This document shows positions 15,501 to 24,176 of a stretch of 33,709 nt of DNA, one piece after another; positions within the stretch are counted from its first letter, which is position 1; each line of letters opens with the position of its first letter. This DNA is from Lachnospiraceae bacterium (GTDB lineage Bacteria; Bacillota; Clostridia; Lachnospirales; Lachnospiraceae). The stretch is taken from assembly GCA_017622505.1 (NCBI GenBank), contig JAGAQZ010000039.1, positions 1 to 33,709 of the forward strand, in the 5' to 3' direction. Made by a program: the position numbers and the translations under genes. The notes below the pieces were generated by a model. That model searched no databases. It had not been told where the DNA came from and saw only the letters and a list, made by a program, of their open reading frames with translations.

Positions 15501-17834
15501 TCACTTATTCTCTTTCTCATCTAAACGCATCGTCAGGCTGATTCGTTTCTTCGCCAAATCCACTTCCAATACCTTAACATCTACCACATCACCTACACTT
15601 ACAGCCTCCAAGGGATGCTTAATGAAACGATTGGTAATACGAGAAATATGAACCAAACCATCCTGGTGCACACCGATATCTACAAACGCACCGAAATCGA
15701 TTACATTACGCACGGTTCCTTTTAAAACCATACCAGGCTTCAAATCTTCCATATCCAAGACATCACTTCTTAAAATAGGTGCCGGCATACTCTCTCTGGG
15801 GTCACGGGCAGGTTTTTCCAATTCATTTAAAATATCTGTCAATGTAATTTCACCGATGCCTAACTCTTCAGCCAGTTTCTTCTTGTCTCGTACTTTAGAT
15901 GCAAGTCCGCTTACTTCTTTTACCTCTTTTACGGGTTCTACAACCTCAGTTACATTAGCCTTTTCCATAGCCTTAGCCATAGCAAGCCCCATTGCGGTAT
16001 TCGTATTACGGATTACGACTTTGCGTTCTTTCGGTTTTGCTGTCTTCTTCGCAGGCTCTTTCTTACCCTTGTTTGCAGCAGCCTTTTTCTGTGCTTCCTT
16101 CACATCTTCCATCGTAAGACCAAGCTTATCAAGAAGTTTCATGGTCGCTTCATAAGACTCCGGATGAACACTGGTAGCATCCAAAGGATTATCTCCATCT
16201 GTAATTCTCATAAAACCGGCACACTGCTCATACGCCTTCGGTCCCAGTTTCGCTACCTTTAGTAATTGTGCACGGTTTGTAAAACGGCCATTTGCCTCAC
16301 GGTAATCCACGATATTCTTTGCAATCACCTTGGTGATACCTGAAATATATTCTAAAAGAGGTGCTGAGGCAGTATTTAAATCCACACCTACCTTATTTAC
16401 GCTGTCTTCTACCACACCGCTTAAAGCTTCACCAAGTTTCTTCTGATTCATATCATGCTGATACTGACCGACACCAATGGATTTCGGATCAATTTTAACA
16501 AGTTCCGCCAAAGGATCCTGCAATCTTCTTGCAATTGAAGCTGCACTTCTTTGTCCGACATCGAAATTAGGAAACTCTTCTGTTGCAAGTTTACTTGCAG
16601 AATATACCGATGCACCAGCCTCATTTACGATTACATATTGAACAGGCCGGTCAATTTCTTTCAATAATTCTACGATTACTTGTTCGGATTCCCTAGAAGC
16701 TGTGCCATTTCCAACAGAAATTAAATCTACATTATATTTTTTGATTATCTGTTTTAAAATTTTCTTAGATTCTTCCACCTTATTCTGCGGCGCAGTCGGG
16801 AAAATAACCGTAGTGGTAAGAACCTTTCCTGTAGGATCTACAACCGCAAGTTTACAACCGGTACGAAACGCAGGGTCCCAACCAAGTACCACTTTGCCAA
16901 GAATAGGCGGCTGTAAAAGTAACTGTTCTAGGTTTTTACCAAATACACTGATGGCGCCATCTTCTGCTTTCTCAGTTAAATCATTACGGATTTCACGTTC
17001 AATGGCCGGGGCAATCAAACGGTCATATGCATCTTCCACCGCTTCTTTAATAACCGGTGTTGTATTAGGATTTTCGTTCTTTAATGTCTTTTTGTTGAGA
17101 TACTGTAAAATTCGCTCCTTCGGTGCTTCGATTTTTACTTTTAAGACATCTTTATCCTCGCCACGGTTCAATGCAAGCACGCGATGTCCGGCTACCTTTT
17201 TCACGGGTTCAGAGTATTCGTAGTACATTTCGAAGATTTTTTCTTTTTCTTCTTTCTTAAGACTACTCATAATAATACCTTCATCCATGGTAGCTTCTCT
17301 GATGTATGTTCTGTGGGCAGCATCATCAGAAATCATTTCCGCGATGATATCTCTTGCACCGGCAATCGCTTCTTCTATCGATGCCACACCCTTTTCTTCC
17401 GAAATGTAAATTTCTGCGCATTTCTCCAAAGAGTCAGTGGTTTCCTGGGCAAGAATCAACTCTGCCAAGCCTTCCAATCCTTTTTCCTTTGCAATCCCCG
17501 CTCTGGTTTTACGTTTCGGTCTGTAAGGACGATATAAGTCCTCTACTGCAACCAAGGTTGTTGCTTCCAAAATCTGCTTACGCAATTCTTCTGTCATTTT
17601 ACCCTGTTCTTCTATGCTGGAAATTACCTGTTCCTGCTTCTCTGTAAGATTGCGTAAATAAGTAAGTCTTTCGTTTAAATTACGAAGTACTTCATCGTTT
17701 AAGTTCCCCGTAACATCCTTACGGTATCTCGCAATAAAAGGAATGGTATTCCCTTCATCAATTAATTTGATGGTTACGTCCACCTGCTCTTTTTTGATTT
17801 GCAATTCTTTTGCAAGTTGTAATGCAATATCCAT
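15501..17834 (-). CDS. tex: Tex-type transcription accessory RNA-binding protein
   Basis: This 777-residue Tex-family protein is a conserved nucleic-acid-binding protein linked to transcription and RNA metabolism. The order of domains is complete. An N-terminal helical Tex region has NTIPFIARYRKDVTGNLND and VEDLYRPYRPKRKTRA. A YqgF-like RNase H fold follows (ILGKVVLGWDPAFRTGCKLA). Helix-hairpin-helix units come next (GITKVIAKNIVDYREANGRF). The C-terminal S1 domain has LKGTVRNVIDFGAFVDIGVH and DGLVHISRI. A lysine/alanine-rich spacer of about 60 residues (around 570-630, KKAAANKGKKEPAKKTAKPK) is inserted before the S1-proximal LGIGEITLTDIL region and is longer than in many relatives. It has its own promoter and is transcribed alone. 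Confidence 0.95.
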   Translation of the reverse strand: MDIALQLAKELQIKKEQVDVTIKLIDEGNTIPFIARYRKDVTGNLNDEVLRNLNERLTYLRNLTEKQEQVISSIEEQGKMTEELRKQILEATTLVAVEDLYRPYRPKRKTRAGIAKEKGLEGLAELILAQETTDSLEKCAEIYISEEKGVASIEEAIAGARDIIAEMISDDAAHRTYIREATMDEGIIMSSLKKEEKEKIFEMYYEYSEPVKKVAGHRVLALNRGEDKDVLKVKIEAPKERILQYLNKKTLKNENPNTTPVIKEAVEDAYDRLIAPAIEREIRNDLTEKAEDGAISVFGKNLEQLLLQPPILGKVVLGWDPAFRTGCKLAVVDPTGKVLTTTVIFPTAPQNKVEESKKILKQIIKKYNVDLISVGNGTASRESEQVIVELLKEIDRPVQYVIVNEAGASVYSASKLATEEFPNFDVGQRSAASIARRLQDPLAELVKIDPKSIGVGQYQHDMNQKKLGEALSGVVEDSVNKVGVDLNTASAPLLEYISGITKVIAKNIVDYREANGRFTNRAQLLKVAKLGPKAYEQCAGFMRITDGDNPLDATSVHPESYEATMKLLDKLGLTMEDVKEAQKKAAANKGKKEPAKKTAKPKERKVVIRNTNTAMGLAMAKAMEKANVTEVVEPVKEVKEVSGLASKVRDKKKLAEELGIGEITLTDILNELEKPARDPRESMPAPILRSDVLDMEDLKPGMVLKGTVRNVIDFGAFVDIGVHQDGLVHISRITNRFIKHPLEAVSVGDVVDVKVLEVDLAKKRISLTMRLDEKENK

Positions 17835-17880
17835 TTTTTCCTCCTGAAACTTCGGGACACTTTGTCCGTATTCCTATCCA

Positions 17881-17910
17881 AGTATACTCGATTTTGCCCC
17901 CTTTTCGCAA
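17881..17910 (-). promoter_or_regulatory. Promoter of tex
   Basis: On the minus strand TTGCGA (17905-17910) and TATACT (17881-17886) are 18 nt apart, about 45 nt before the tex ATG. A small GGACA/TGTCC hairpin lies in the leader, and AGGAGG precedes the start. Confidence 0.6.
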
Positions 17911-17961
17911 CTAAATTAGAGTAAAACTCTTACTTTTCTTCTTTTCATTCTGCACTCTGCG

Positions 17962-17970
17962 TGTTATACT
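17962..17970 (+). promoter_or_regulatory. Extended -10 promoter of the 18009 gene group
   Basis: TGTTATACT fits an extended -10 (TGnTATACT). It is followed by a short AAAAAGT/ACTTTTT hairpin and then AGAGGAAAAAT before ATG 18009. The -35 is unclear. Confidence 0.5.
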
Positions 17971-18008
17971 GTAAAAAAGTAGACTTTTTTATAAAATAGA
18001 GGAAAAAT

Positions 18009-18389
18009 ATGAACTCTACAGAACCAAATTATCGTCATTTTACAATGGCAAAAACCGCCGGAACCTTTGCTTTTATCGCTGCAATAACTGCTTTGTTCGG
18101 CACAATGATTTTACCGTTTATTTTCGGCGGATTATCAATTATTTTTGCTGTTTTATCCAAAGGCAATACCATAGCATACCGTTTGAATGCCAAGCTTGCA
18201 ATTATCATTTCCTGCCTTACCTTAGTAGGAAATACGGCATTTACGACCTTTGCCTTTTATAATGTATTTTTTAATGAGGAATATCGTCAGCAGTTAGACG
18301 AAACCTTTGAACAGATATACGGAATGAGTATGGAAGAATATACTTCATATATGCTCTCATTACCCGAGAATCCCACAACTGAACAGTAG
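18009..18389 (+). CDS. Small DUF4190-like membrane protein
   Basis: This 126-residue protein has two or three hydrophobic helices: TAGTFAFIAAITALFGTMIL, then PFIFGGLSIIFAVLSKG, and a third with LAIIISCLTLVGNTAFTTFA. A short polar C-terminal tail contains QQLDETFEQIYGMSMEEY. The GGLSIIFAVLSKG-type turn between helices resembles DUF4190 and related small Firmicute membrane proteins, whose function is unknown. It starts after AGAGGAAAAAT and is the first gene of a three-gene plus-strand group; the next gene starts 34 nt later with its own AGAAAGGAG site. Confidence 0.8.
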   Translation: MNSTEPNYRHFTMAKTAGTFAFIAAITALFGTMILPFIFGGLSIIFAVLSKGNTIAYRLNAKLAIIISCLTLVGNTAFTTFAFYNVFFNEEYRQQLDETFEQIYGMSMEEYTSYMLSLPENPTTEQ

Positions 18390-18423
18390 GATTTATAAGA
18401 CAATTTGCAGAAAGGAGAAGCCT

Positions 18424-18918
18424 ATGAACGGAATTGCATATACAGGTGCTATGAATTATCAATATATGAACCCCGGCGTGACCAACGTTTCGCCTACAGG
18501 TGCCAACACCGGTGTTGATACCGCAGGCAAGGTTGAAACTTCAGGCGGTGCCAAAGGTGCTACCGAATGTCAGACTTGTGAAAACCGTAAATACCAGGAC
18601 GGTTCCAATGAAATGGTTTCTTTTAAGTCTGCACAACATATATCACCGATGGCTTCTGCCAGCCGTGTGCGCGCACATGAGCAGGAACACGTATCCAACG
18701 CCTTCACTAAAGCAGCTCAGGATAACGGCAAGGTATTACAGGCGAGTGTTACCTTGAAAACAGCCGTTTGTCCCGAATGCGGACGTACTTATGTGGCCGG
18801 TGGCGAAACCACAACCAAAATAAAATATGAAAACGAAGAAAACCCTTACGTTGAACAATTGAAAAAAATCCAAGGCGATGCTTTAAGGGGCCAAAACTTC
18901 GATGTTTCAATCAAATAA
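18424..18918 (+). CDS. Putative HExxH zinc protein with two CxxC pairs
   Basis: This 164-residue protein has a low-complexity Gly/Thr/Asn N terminus (about 1-50), then CQTCENRKYQDGS, VSFKSAQHISPMAS, and VRAHEQEHVSNAF near residue 82. That HEQEH fits the HExxH zinc-peptidase motif. CPECGRTYVAGGETTTKI follows near residue 118. The combination of an RxHExxH helix and a GGETTTKI-like strand recalls SprA-related putative metallopeptidases, though I cannot confirm membership. It has no signal peptide or membrane helix, so it is probably cytosolic, or exported by an unknown route. RBS AGAAAGGAG. It lies 17 nt upstream of the DUF975 gene. Confidence 0.8.
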   Translation: MNGIAYTGAMNYQYMNPGVTNVSPTGANTGVDTAGKVETSGGAKGATECQTCENRKYQDGSNEMVSFKSAQHISPMASASRVRAHEQEHVSNAFTKAAQDNGKVLQASVTLKTAVCPECGRTYVAGGETTTKIKYENEENPYVEQLKKIQGDALRGQNFDVSIK

Positions 18919-18935
18919 AGGAATTTAGAATTCAA

Positions 18936-19688
18936 ATGTATTTAAGAATCAAAGAAATCAAATCATACGCAAGAGAACAACTGCTGTCCCATATGTGGAC
19001 AGCAGTCTTCTTTACTTTTTTGCACATAATGCTGACGAATTTATGCACCTTCTGCCTGATGGTTTTCCCCGGTAGCGGAAGCATCGTGGAAATGTTTATT
19101 TATGAATTTACCACTCTTATGATCGATATTTTTGCCGGTCTTTTACAGGTGGGTGTTGCTTGCTTTTATTTAAATGTTGCCACAGATCAGAGTCAGGTTT
19201 CTGTTTACAATCTCTTCCATGCTTTTGGACATACACCGGATAAAGCAATTAAAATAACTGCCATATTTTCACTGATTCATATGGCTTGCACGCTTCCGTA
19301 TGTGGTTTATACGCTTTTTATTATGCCTGTTTTCTCAATGGAAGATTTGATGAATATGAATCCGGAAGTTTTGAAATGTATGGGACTTGCTTATTTGATT
19401 TTAGGTGCAGGGGAACTGTTATATTTCTTGATTCGTTTATTCTTTGAACCTGTTTATTATATGCTTGTAGATATGCCTACACTTTCTGTAGCGAAGGCAT
19501 TAAAAATGAGTATATGGTTAATGAAAGGAAGCAAAGTTCGTCTTCTAGGACTACACTTAAGCTTCCTTCCCTTACAATTTGTTTCTTTATTAACTTTTGG
19601 CATCGGTAATCTTTGGGTAATCCCTTATATGAATACCGCATCAGCCGTCTTTTATAATGATTTGACCACCAAACGCTTAAATCAATAA
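18936..19688 (+). CDS. DUF975 family integral membrane protein
   Basis: This 250-residue protein has about five to six hydrophobic helices. The C-terminal half shows the DUF975 hallmark: SIWLMKGSKVRLLGLHLSF, then LTFGIGNLWVIPY and TASAVFYNDL. The N terminus (IKSYAREQLLSHMWTAVFFT) also fits the family. The function is unknown. The RBS AAAGGAATTTAG precedes ATG 18936, just after the HExxH protein, suggesting co-transcription. It is convergent with prfB. Confidence 0.9.
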   Translation: MYLRIKEIKSYAREQLLSHMWTAVFFTFLHIMLTNLCTFCLMVFPGSGSIVEMFIYEFTTLMIDIFAGLLQVGVACFYLNVATDQSQVSVYNLFHAFGHTPDKAIKITAIFSLIHMACTLPYVVYTLFIMPVFSMEDLMNMNPEVLKCMGLAYLILGAGELLYFLIRLFFEPVYYMLVDMPTLSVAKALKMSIWLMKGSKVRLLGLHLSFLPLQFVSLLTFGIGNLWVIPYMNTASAVFYNDLTTKRLNQ

Positions 19689-19714
19689 TAGTTTCGTATA
19701 TTTCACACACTATG

Positions 19715-19732
19715 CCGGATACATCAATCCGG
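19715..19732. terminator. Weak hairpin between DUF975 gene and prfB
   Basis: CCGGAT-ACATCA-ATCCGG is a perfect 6-bp hairpin between the convergent genes. No T-run follows on either strand, so its role as a terminator is uncertain. Confidence 0.35.
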
Positions 19733-19747
19733 TATAAAACTTACAAC

Positions 19748-20885
19748 TTAATCTACTGTATCATCACCGACGGCTTTACCTCCGAGACTTTTCCACTTCA
19801 GGTAGGCCGTCATCATTTTATCCAAATCACCGTCCAAAACAGCGTCTACATTACCGGTTTCTTCACCGGTTCTGGTATCTTTGACCAAAGTATAGGGTTG
19901 CATTACGTAAGAACGAATCTGACTGCCCCAACCGATTTCTTTGATTTCGCCTCGGATATCGGACAACTTCTCCGCGTTGGCCTCCTGCTTAAGCATCAAC
20001 AACTTAGCACGAAGCATCTGCATTGCCTTATCCTTATTACTGTGCTGGGAACGCTCATTCTGACACTGCACCACAACTCCTGTAGGAATATGGGTAATTC
20101 GCACTGCCGATGAAGTCTTGTTGATATGCTGACCACCGGCACCACTGCTTCGGTAGGTATCAATGCGCAAATCATCCGGATTGATATCCAGTTCAACATC
20201 CTCCGGCAACTCCGGCATAACATCCAAGGATACAAAAGAAGTCTGACGTTTTCCCTGCGCATTAAATGGTGAAATACGAACCAAGCGGTGCACACCCTTT
20301 TCTGACTTCAAATATCCATAAGCATTCAAACCATTTACCTGCCACGATACCGACTTGATTCCGGCTTCGTCACCATCCTGATAATCCAATACTTCAATGG
20401 TATATCCCTTACGTTCTGCCCAACGCACATACATACGATAAAGCATTGCCGCCCAGTCACAGCTCTCTGTTCCGCCGGCACCTGCATTCAAACGTAAAAT
20501 TGCATTGTTGGTATCGTATTCCTCCGATAAAAGTGTGGAAATACGAATCTTCTCAAATTCCTCCACAAATTCATCCAATTCGGCACGAATATCTGCTACC
20601 AGTTCTTCGTCATTTTCTTCATAAGCCATCTGAATCAACATACCAAGGTCTTCTACCTGGCTCTCCAAATGATTATACATATCAATGGTATCCTGAAGAT
20701 TCTTCATTTCCTTCATTTTACGATTAGAAATCTCAGGATTGTCCCAGAACCCCGGCTCCTGGCTTTCTCTCTCTAATTCTTTCACTCGCTCAGTCTTATT
20801 AACTAAGTCAAAGTGAATCCCTCACTTCCGCTAATGGACTTACATAGGTCTGCAATTCGCTTTTCATTGCATCTAATTCAACCAC
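19748..20885 (-). CDS. prfB: Peptide chain release factor 2 (with programmed +1 frameshift)
   Basis: RF2 reads UGA and UAA stops and triggers peptide release. The frame from the codon at 20785 lacks the usual N terminus. The missing 25 codons lie upstream in another frame: GTG 20885 gives VVELDAMKSELQTYVSPLAE and then VRDSL, followed by in-frame TGA (20808-20810). A +1 shift at CTT-TGA-C continues with DLVNKTERVKELE. The joined protein is about 378 residues. It contains the catalytic GGQ loop (RSSGAGGQHINKTSSAVRI region, residues near 255) and the RF2-type stop-reading segment. The start GTG follows AAAGGTGG. Low RF2 favours frameshifting, giving autoregulation. It lies downstream of secA, the usual Firmicute order. 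Confidence 0.96.
20808..20819 (-). promoter_or_regulatory. RF2 programmed +1 frameshift site
   Basis: On the minus strand an AGGGAT internal Shine-Dalgarno-like block precedes TCA-CTT-TGA-C. The CTT slippery codon is at 20811-20813 and the TGA stop at 20808-20810. This matches the classical RF2 CTTTGAC site. Here the block is AGGGAT rather than the usual AGGGGG. Confidence 0.93.
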
Positions 20886-20917
20886 CTGCGTCACCACCTT
20901 TACTTTTAATATTTTTA

Positions 20918-20966
20918 TAGAAAACACCCGGCAAAATGATGTTTTCCAAACAAACTTACCGGGTGT
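20918..20966 (-). terminator. Terminator downstream of secA
   Basis: On the minus strand ACACCCGG (20959-20966) pairs with CCGGGTGT (20924-20931), followed by TTTTC. It lies 15 nt past the secA stop and 33 nt before prfB, so prfB depends on readthrough or its own promoter. Confidence 0.7.
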
Positions 20967-20980
20967 AAATTCTTTCTGTT

Positions 20981-23560
20981 TTATGCGTTACGTCCACAAC
21001 ACTGTTTGTATTTCTTGCCGCTTCCGCAAGGACAGGGTGAATTGGGATATATCTTCTCATTCTCTCGCTTTACAGGTCCCTTAGCTACCGAATCATCCTT
21101 ATTCGTACCGGTTACCTTAGCAACCTGCTCACGCTCTAACTTCTGCTCAACTCTGACATGCATAATCAAACGAACCGTTTCTTCACGAATTCCGTCAGTC
21201 ATGGCGTCAAACATATCAAAACCACTCATCTTGTATTCTACAAGTGGATCCTTCTGTCCGTAAGCCACCATATGAATGCCCTGCTGTAACTGTGACATAT
21301 CATCAATGTGAGCCATCCACTTATGGTCAATTGCTTTTAACAATACCACTCGTTCCACTTCACGGATTGCGTCTGCCTGAGGGAATTCTGCTTCTTTTTC
21401 TTCGTATAACTTAACTGCTTCTTCTTTTAACTGCTGCTTTAATGCATTCTTTTTGGGTTTCTCAACACGCTCTGCAGTAATGGGTTCTAACGGAACAATA
21501 GGAAGTAATGCATTATTTAATTCTGCAAAATCCCACTCGTCCACGGATGCATCATCACTAATACAATTATCAACGATATTTTCCACAATATCTGTAATCA
21601 TCTTATAAACCACATCACGCATACTCTCGCCGCTTAATACGCGAAGACGTTCTGCATAAATGATTTCTCTCTGCTCGTTCATTACCTGGTCGTAATCCAA
21701 CAAATTCTTACGGATACCATAGTTATTGCTTTCGATACGTTTCTGCGCGTTCTCGATCGTCTTACTCAACATAGGGTGCTGGATTTCCTGGTCTTCAGCA
21801 ACACCAAGGGAATTAAACACAGTCATCAAACGGTCTGAACCGAACAAACGCATCAAATCATCTTCCAAAGAAATGAAAAATCTTGATTCACCGGGATCAC
21901 CCTGACGTCCGGCACGACCACGCAACTGATTATCGATACGTCTGGATTCATGACGCTCGGTACCAATAATTTTAAGACCGCCTGCTGCTCTTGACTTCTC
22001 GTCAAGCTTAATATCCGTACCACGACCTGCCATATTGGTAGCGATGGTTACCGCACCAAACTGACCGGCTTTCGCAACGATTTCCGCTTCCATTTCATGG
22101 AACTTCGCATTCAATACCTGATGGGGAATACCACGCTTACGAAGCATACGGCTGATTTCTTCCGAAGATTCAATTGTAATGGTACCGACCAAAACAGGCT
22201 GTCCTGTTTTATGTGCCGCTTCTACTTCATTGCAAATAGCCAATAATTTACCGCGCTTTGTTTTATAAACCGCATCGTCACGGTCAATACGTGCCACAGG
22301 ACGGTTGGTCGGAATTTCAATAACGTCCATACCATAAATGTTACGGAATTCCTTTTCTTCTGTTAACGCAGTACCAGTCATACCGGCTTTCTTATCAAAT
22401 TTATTGAAGAAGTTCTGGAAAGTAATGGTCGCAAGAGTTTTACTTTCTCTTTTAACCTTAACATGTTCCTTCGCTTCAATTGCCTGATGTAAACCATCTG
22501 AGAAACGACGTCCCGGCATAATACGTCCGGTGAATTCGTCTACAATCATAACCTTGTCATCTTTTACCACGTAGTTCTGGTCGCGGAACATTAAATTATG
22601 CGCACGCAATGCCAAAATAATGTTGTGCTGGATTTCGAGATTTTCAGGGTCCGCAAGATTCTCAATACGGAAGAAATTCTCTACCTTCTCAACACCGGCA
22701 GCGGTTAAGTTAATTGCCTTGTCTTTTTCATTAACAATGAAATCACCGTCTTCCACCTGTTCTACACGAAGTAAAATATCCATCTTGGACTGCTCTTCCA
22801 TATCAGCGCCACGTTTCATCTGGCGTGCAAGAATATCGCAGGCTTCGTATAATCTGGTTGACTTACCGCTCTGTCCGGAAATAATCAGCGGTGTTCTTGC
22901 CTCATCAATTAAAACAGAGTCAACTTCGTCGATAATTGCGTAGTGCAAAGGACGAAGTACAAGCTGTTCTTTGTAAATAACCATATTATCACGCAAATAA
23001 TCGAAACCAAGTTCATTATTTGTAACGTAAGTAATATCACAGTTATATGCTTCGCGGCGTTCTTCCGCTTTCATGCTGTTTAAAACCACGCCGACTTTCA
23101 AGCCTAAAAATTCATGAATCTGTCCCATCCACTCTGCATCACGTTTTGCAAGATAGTCATTGACAGTAACGATGTAAACACCCTTACCTTCCAACGCATT
23201 TAAGTATGCAGGCAGAGTAGATACCAAAGTCTTACCTTCACCGGTTCTCATTTCCGCGATACGTCCCTGATGAAGGATAATACCACCGATTAACTGCACA
23301 CGATAATGCTCCATATCAAGCACACGTTTACCAGCTTCACGCACAACCGCATAAGCCTCCGGCAAAAGGTCGTCCAAAGTTTCGCCTTCTTCAAAACGTT
23401 TCTTGAACTCCACGGTCTTACCGCGTAACTCTTCATCCGAAAGCGCCTGCATGGAAGGTCTTAACTCTTCGATTTTATCTACTATTTTATTAATTCTTTT
23501 CAGTTCTCTCTCACTATGCGTTCCGAAAACCTTTTCAAATACGCCCATTTTATTCTCCAA
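20981..23560 (-). CDS. secA: Preprotein translocase ATPase SecA
   Basis: SecA drives unfolded proteins through SecYEG using ATP. The 859-residue protein is complete. It has the N-terminal [20 protein letters not shown], Walker [21 protein letters not shown], and the DEAD-like motif [19 protein letters not shown]. The preprotein cross-linking domain follows, with [23 protein letters not shown]2 has [13 protein letters not shown] and [20 protein letters not shown]. The C-terminal SEC-C zinc motif is [15 protein letters not shown]. The spacing and length are normal. The start ATG 23560 follows GGAGAATAAA. It is followed by prfB, a conserved neighbourhood (hpf-secA-prfB in Bacillus; here hpf lies elsewhere in the window). 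Confidence 0.98.
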   Translation of the reverse strand: MENKMGVFEKVFGTHSERELKRINKIVDKIEELRPSMQALSDEELRGKTVEFKKRFEEGETLDDLLPEAYAVVREAGKRVLDMEHYRVQLIGGIILHQGRIAEMRTGEGKTLVSTLPAYLNALEGKGVYIVTVNDYLAKRDAEWMGQIHEFLGLKVGVVLNSMKAEERREAYNCDITYVTNNELGFDYLRDNMVIYKEQLVLRPLHYAIIDEVDSVLIDEARTPLIISGQSGKSTRLYEACDILARQMKRGADMEEQSKMDILLRVEQVEDGDFIVNEKDKAINLTAAGVEKVENFFRIENLADPENLEIQHNIILALRAHNLMFRDQNYVVKDDKVMIVDEFTGRIMPGRRFSDGLHQAIEAKEHVKVKRESKTLATITFQNFFNKFDKKAGMTGTALTEEKEFRNIYGMDVIEIPTNRPVARIDRDDAVYKTKRGKLLAICNEVEAAHKTGQPVLVGTITIESSEEISRMLRKRGIPHQVLNAKFHEMEAEIVAKAGQFGAVTIATNMAGRGTDIKLDEKSRAAGGLKIIGTERHESRRIDNQLRGRAGRQGDPGESRFFISLEDDLMRLFGSDRLMTVFNSLGVAEDQEIQHPMLSKTIENAQKRIESNNYGIRKNLLDYDQVMNEQREIIYAERLRVLSGESMRDVVYKMITDIVENIVDNCISDDASVDEWDFAELNNALLPIVPLEPITAERVEKPKKNALKQQLKEEAVKLYEEKEAEFPQADAIREVERVVLLKAIDHKWMAHIDDMSQLQQGIHMVAYGQKDPLVEYKMSGFDMFDAMTDGIREETVRLIMHVRVEQKLEREQVAKVTGTNKDDSVAKGPVKRENEKIYPNSPCPCGSGKKYKQCCGRNA

Positions 23561-23583
23561 TCATTCCCAGATAATATGCTTCC

Positions 23584-23597
23584 GGGCTCAAAAGCCC
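23584..23597 (-). other. Short leader hairpin of secA
   Basis: A perfect GGGCT/AGCCC 5-bp hairpin with a 4-nt loop lies between the promoter and the secA start. No T-run follows. It may only shield the leader; no regulatory role is shown. Confidence 0.4.
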
Positions 23598-23636
23598 ACA
23601 CTTTCCACATTACCATTTGTAATTTACATCTTGACT

Positions 23637-23665
23637 ATTCTAACAGATTTAAAAAAAGGATTCAA
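23637..23665 (-). promoter_or_regulatory. Promoter of secA
   Basis: On the minus strand TTGAAT (23660-23665) and TAGAAT (23637-23642) are 17 nt apart, with an extended TG before the -10. The -35 lies inside the 3' arm of the preceding terminator hairpin. Confidence 0.65.
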
Positions 23666-23698
23666 CCACTTATATGTAAACAAAGTGTGAATCCTTTT
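23651..23698 (-). terminator. Terminator of the small basic membrane protein gene
   Basis: On the minus strand AAAAGGATTCA (23688-23698) pairs perfectly with TGAATCCTTTT (23654-23664), and the T-run extends to seven. It separates the small gene at 23707 from secA. Confidence 0.85.
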
Positions 23699-23706
23699 CA
23701 TTTCTT

Positions 23707-23970
23707 TTATGAAATCTTTGTCTCGCCAAAGTTCTCAAGGAATGTGGGGTCTTTCGCTTTACGCCAGAACAGGTAACATACAACCACTGCAAAAATCGCA
23801 TGCACGAACAACTCAAACCACGCCGGTCCCTTGGTTAAAATCTTGATTACTCTCTTCTGCGAACGGCGACTGGATTTCAAGAATTTCTTGACCAGCTTGT
23901 TTATTTTCTTCTCACGCTTCTTCGTCGCTGCCTGCAACTTCTGGCTAAACGTTTTCTTTTTACCGAACAT
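23707..23970 (-). CDS. Small basic membrane protein of unknown function
   Basis: This 87-residue protein has a strongly basic first half (FGKKKTFSQKLQAATKKREK, then KSSRRSQKRVIK) and one hydrophobic helix near the C-terminal half (WFELFVHAIFAVVVCYLFW). A short tail follows. I do not recognise the family; the charge pattern suggests a membrane protein with a nucleic-acid or phospholipid-facing cytoplasmic tail, which is a guess. I chose ATG 23970 behind GGGAGGAACGCCT rather than ATG 23991, which lies before that ribosome site. It has its own promoter and terminator, so it is monocistronic, and it is divergent from the DHH gene. Confidence 0.78.
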   Translation of the reverse strand: MFGKKKTFSQKLQAATKKREKKINKLVKKFLKSSRRSQKRVIKILTKGPAWFELFVHAIFAVVVCYLFWRKAKDPTFLENFGETKIS

Positions 23971-24001
23971 AGGCGTTCCTCCCACATACATCTTAAAATA
24001 T

Positions 24002-24030
24002 ATTATACCCCCGATTGTCTTATCTTACAA
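24002..24030 (-). promoter_or_regulatory. Promoter of the small basic membrane protein
   Basis: On the minus strand TTGTAA (24025-24030) and TATAAT (24002-24007) are spaced 17 nt, about 30 nt before the start codon. Confidence 0.7.
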
Positions 24031-24072
24031 CCGATTTTTTGACAACTTGCCCGGAACATTTTGTGGTTTTTG

Positions 24073-24101
24073 TTGTGTTTAATCCAACTTTCTGTTATTA
24101 T
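24073..24101 (+). promoter_or_regulatory. Candidate promoter of the DHH phosphoesterase gene
   Basis: TTGTGT (24073-24078) and TATTAT (24096-24101) are 17 nt apart, with the start expected about 70 nt before ATG 24177. A perfect palindrome lies in the leader. Confidence 0.5.
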
Positions 24102-24127
24102 TTTTTTGGACAAAGACTAATCTGAAA

Positions 24128-24142
24128 AGTGCATTATGCACT
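24128..24142. repeat. 15-nt palindrome AGTGCATTATGCACT in the DHH gene leader
   Basis: Perfect 7-bp arms around one central base, about 20 nt downstream of the expected start site. It could be an operator or a short RNA hairpin. No regulator is adjacent. Confidence 0.5.
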
Positions 24143-24176
24143 GAACTAAATTCGACATAATGAATAGGGGGCTTTT

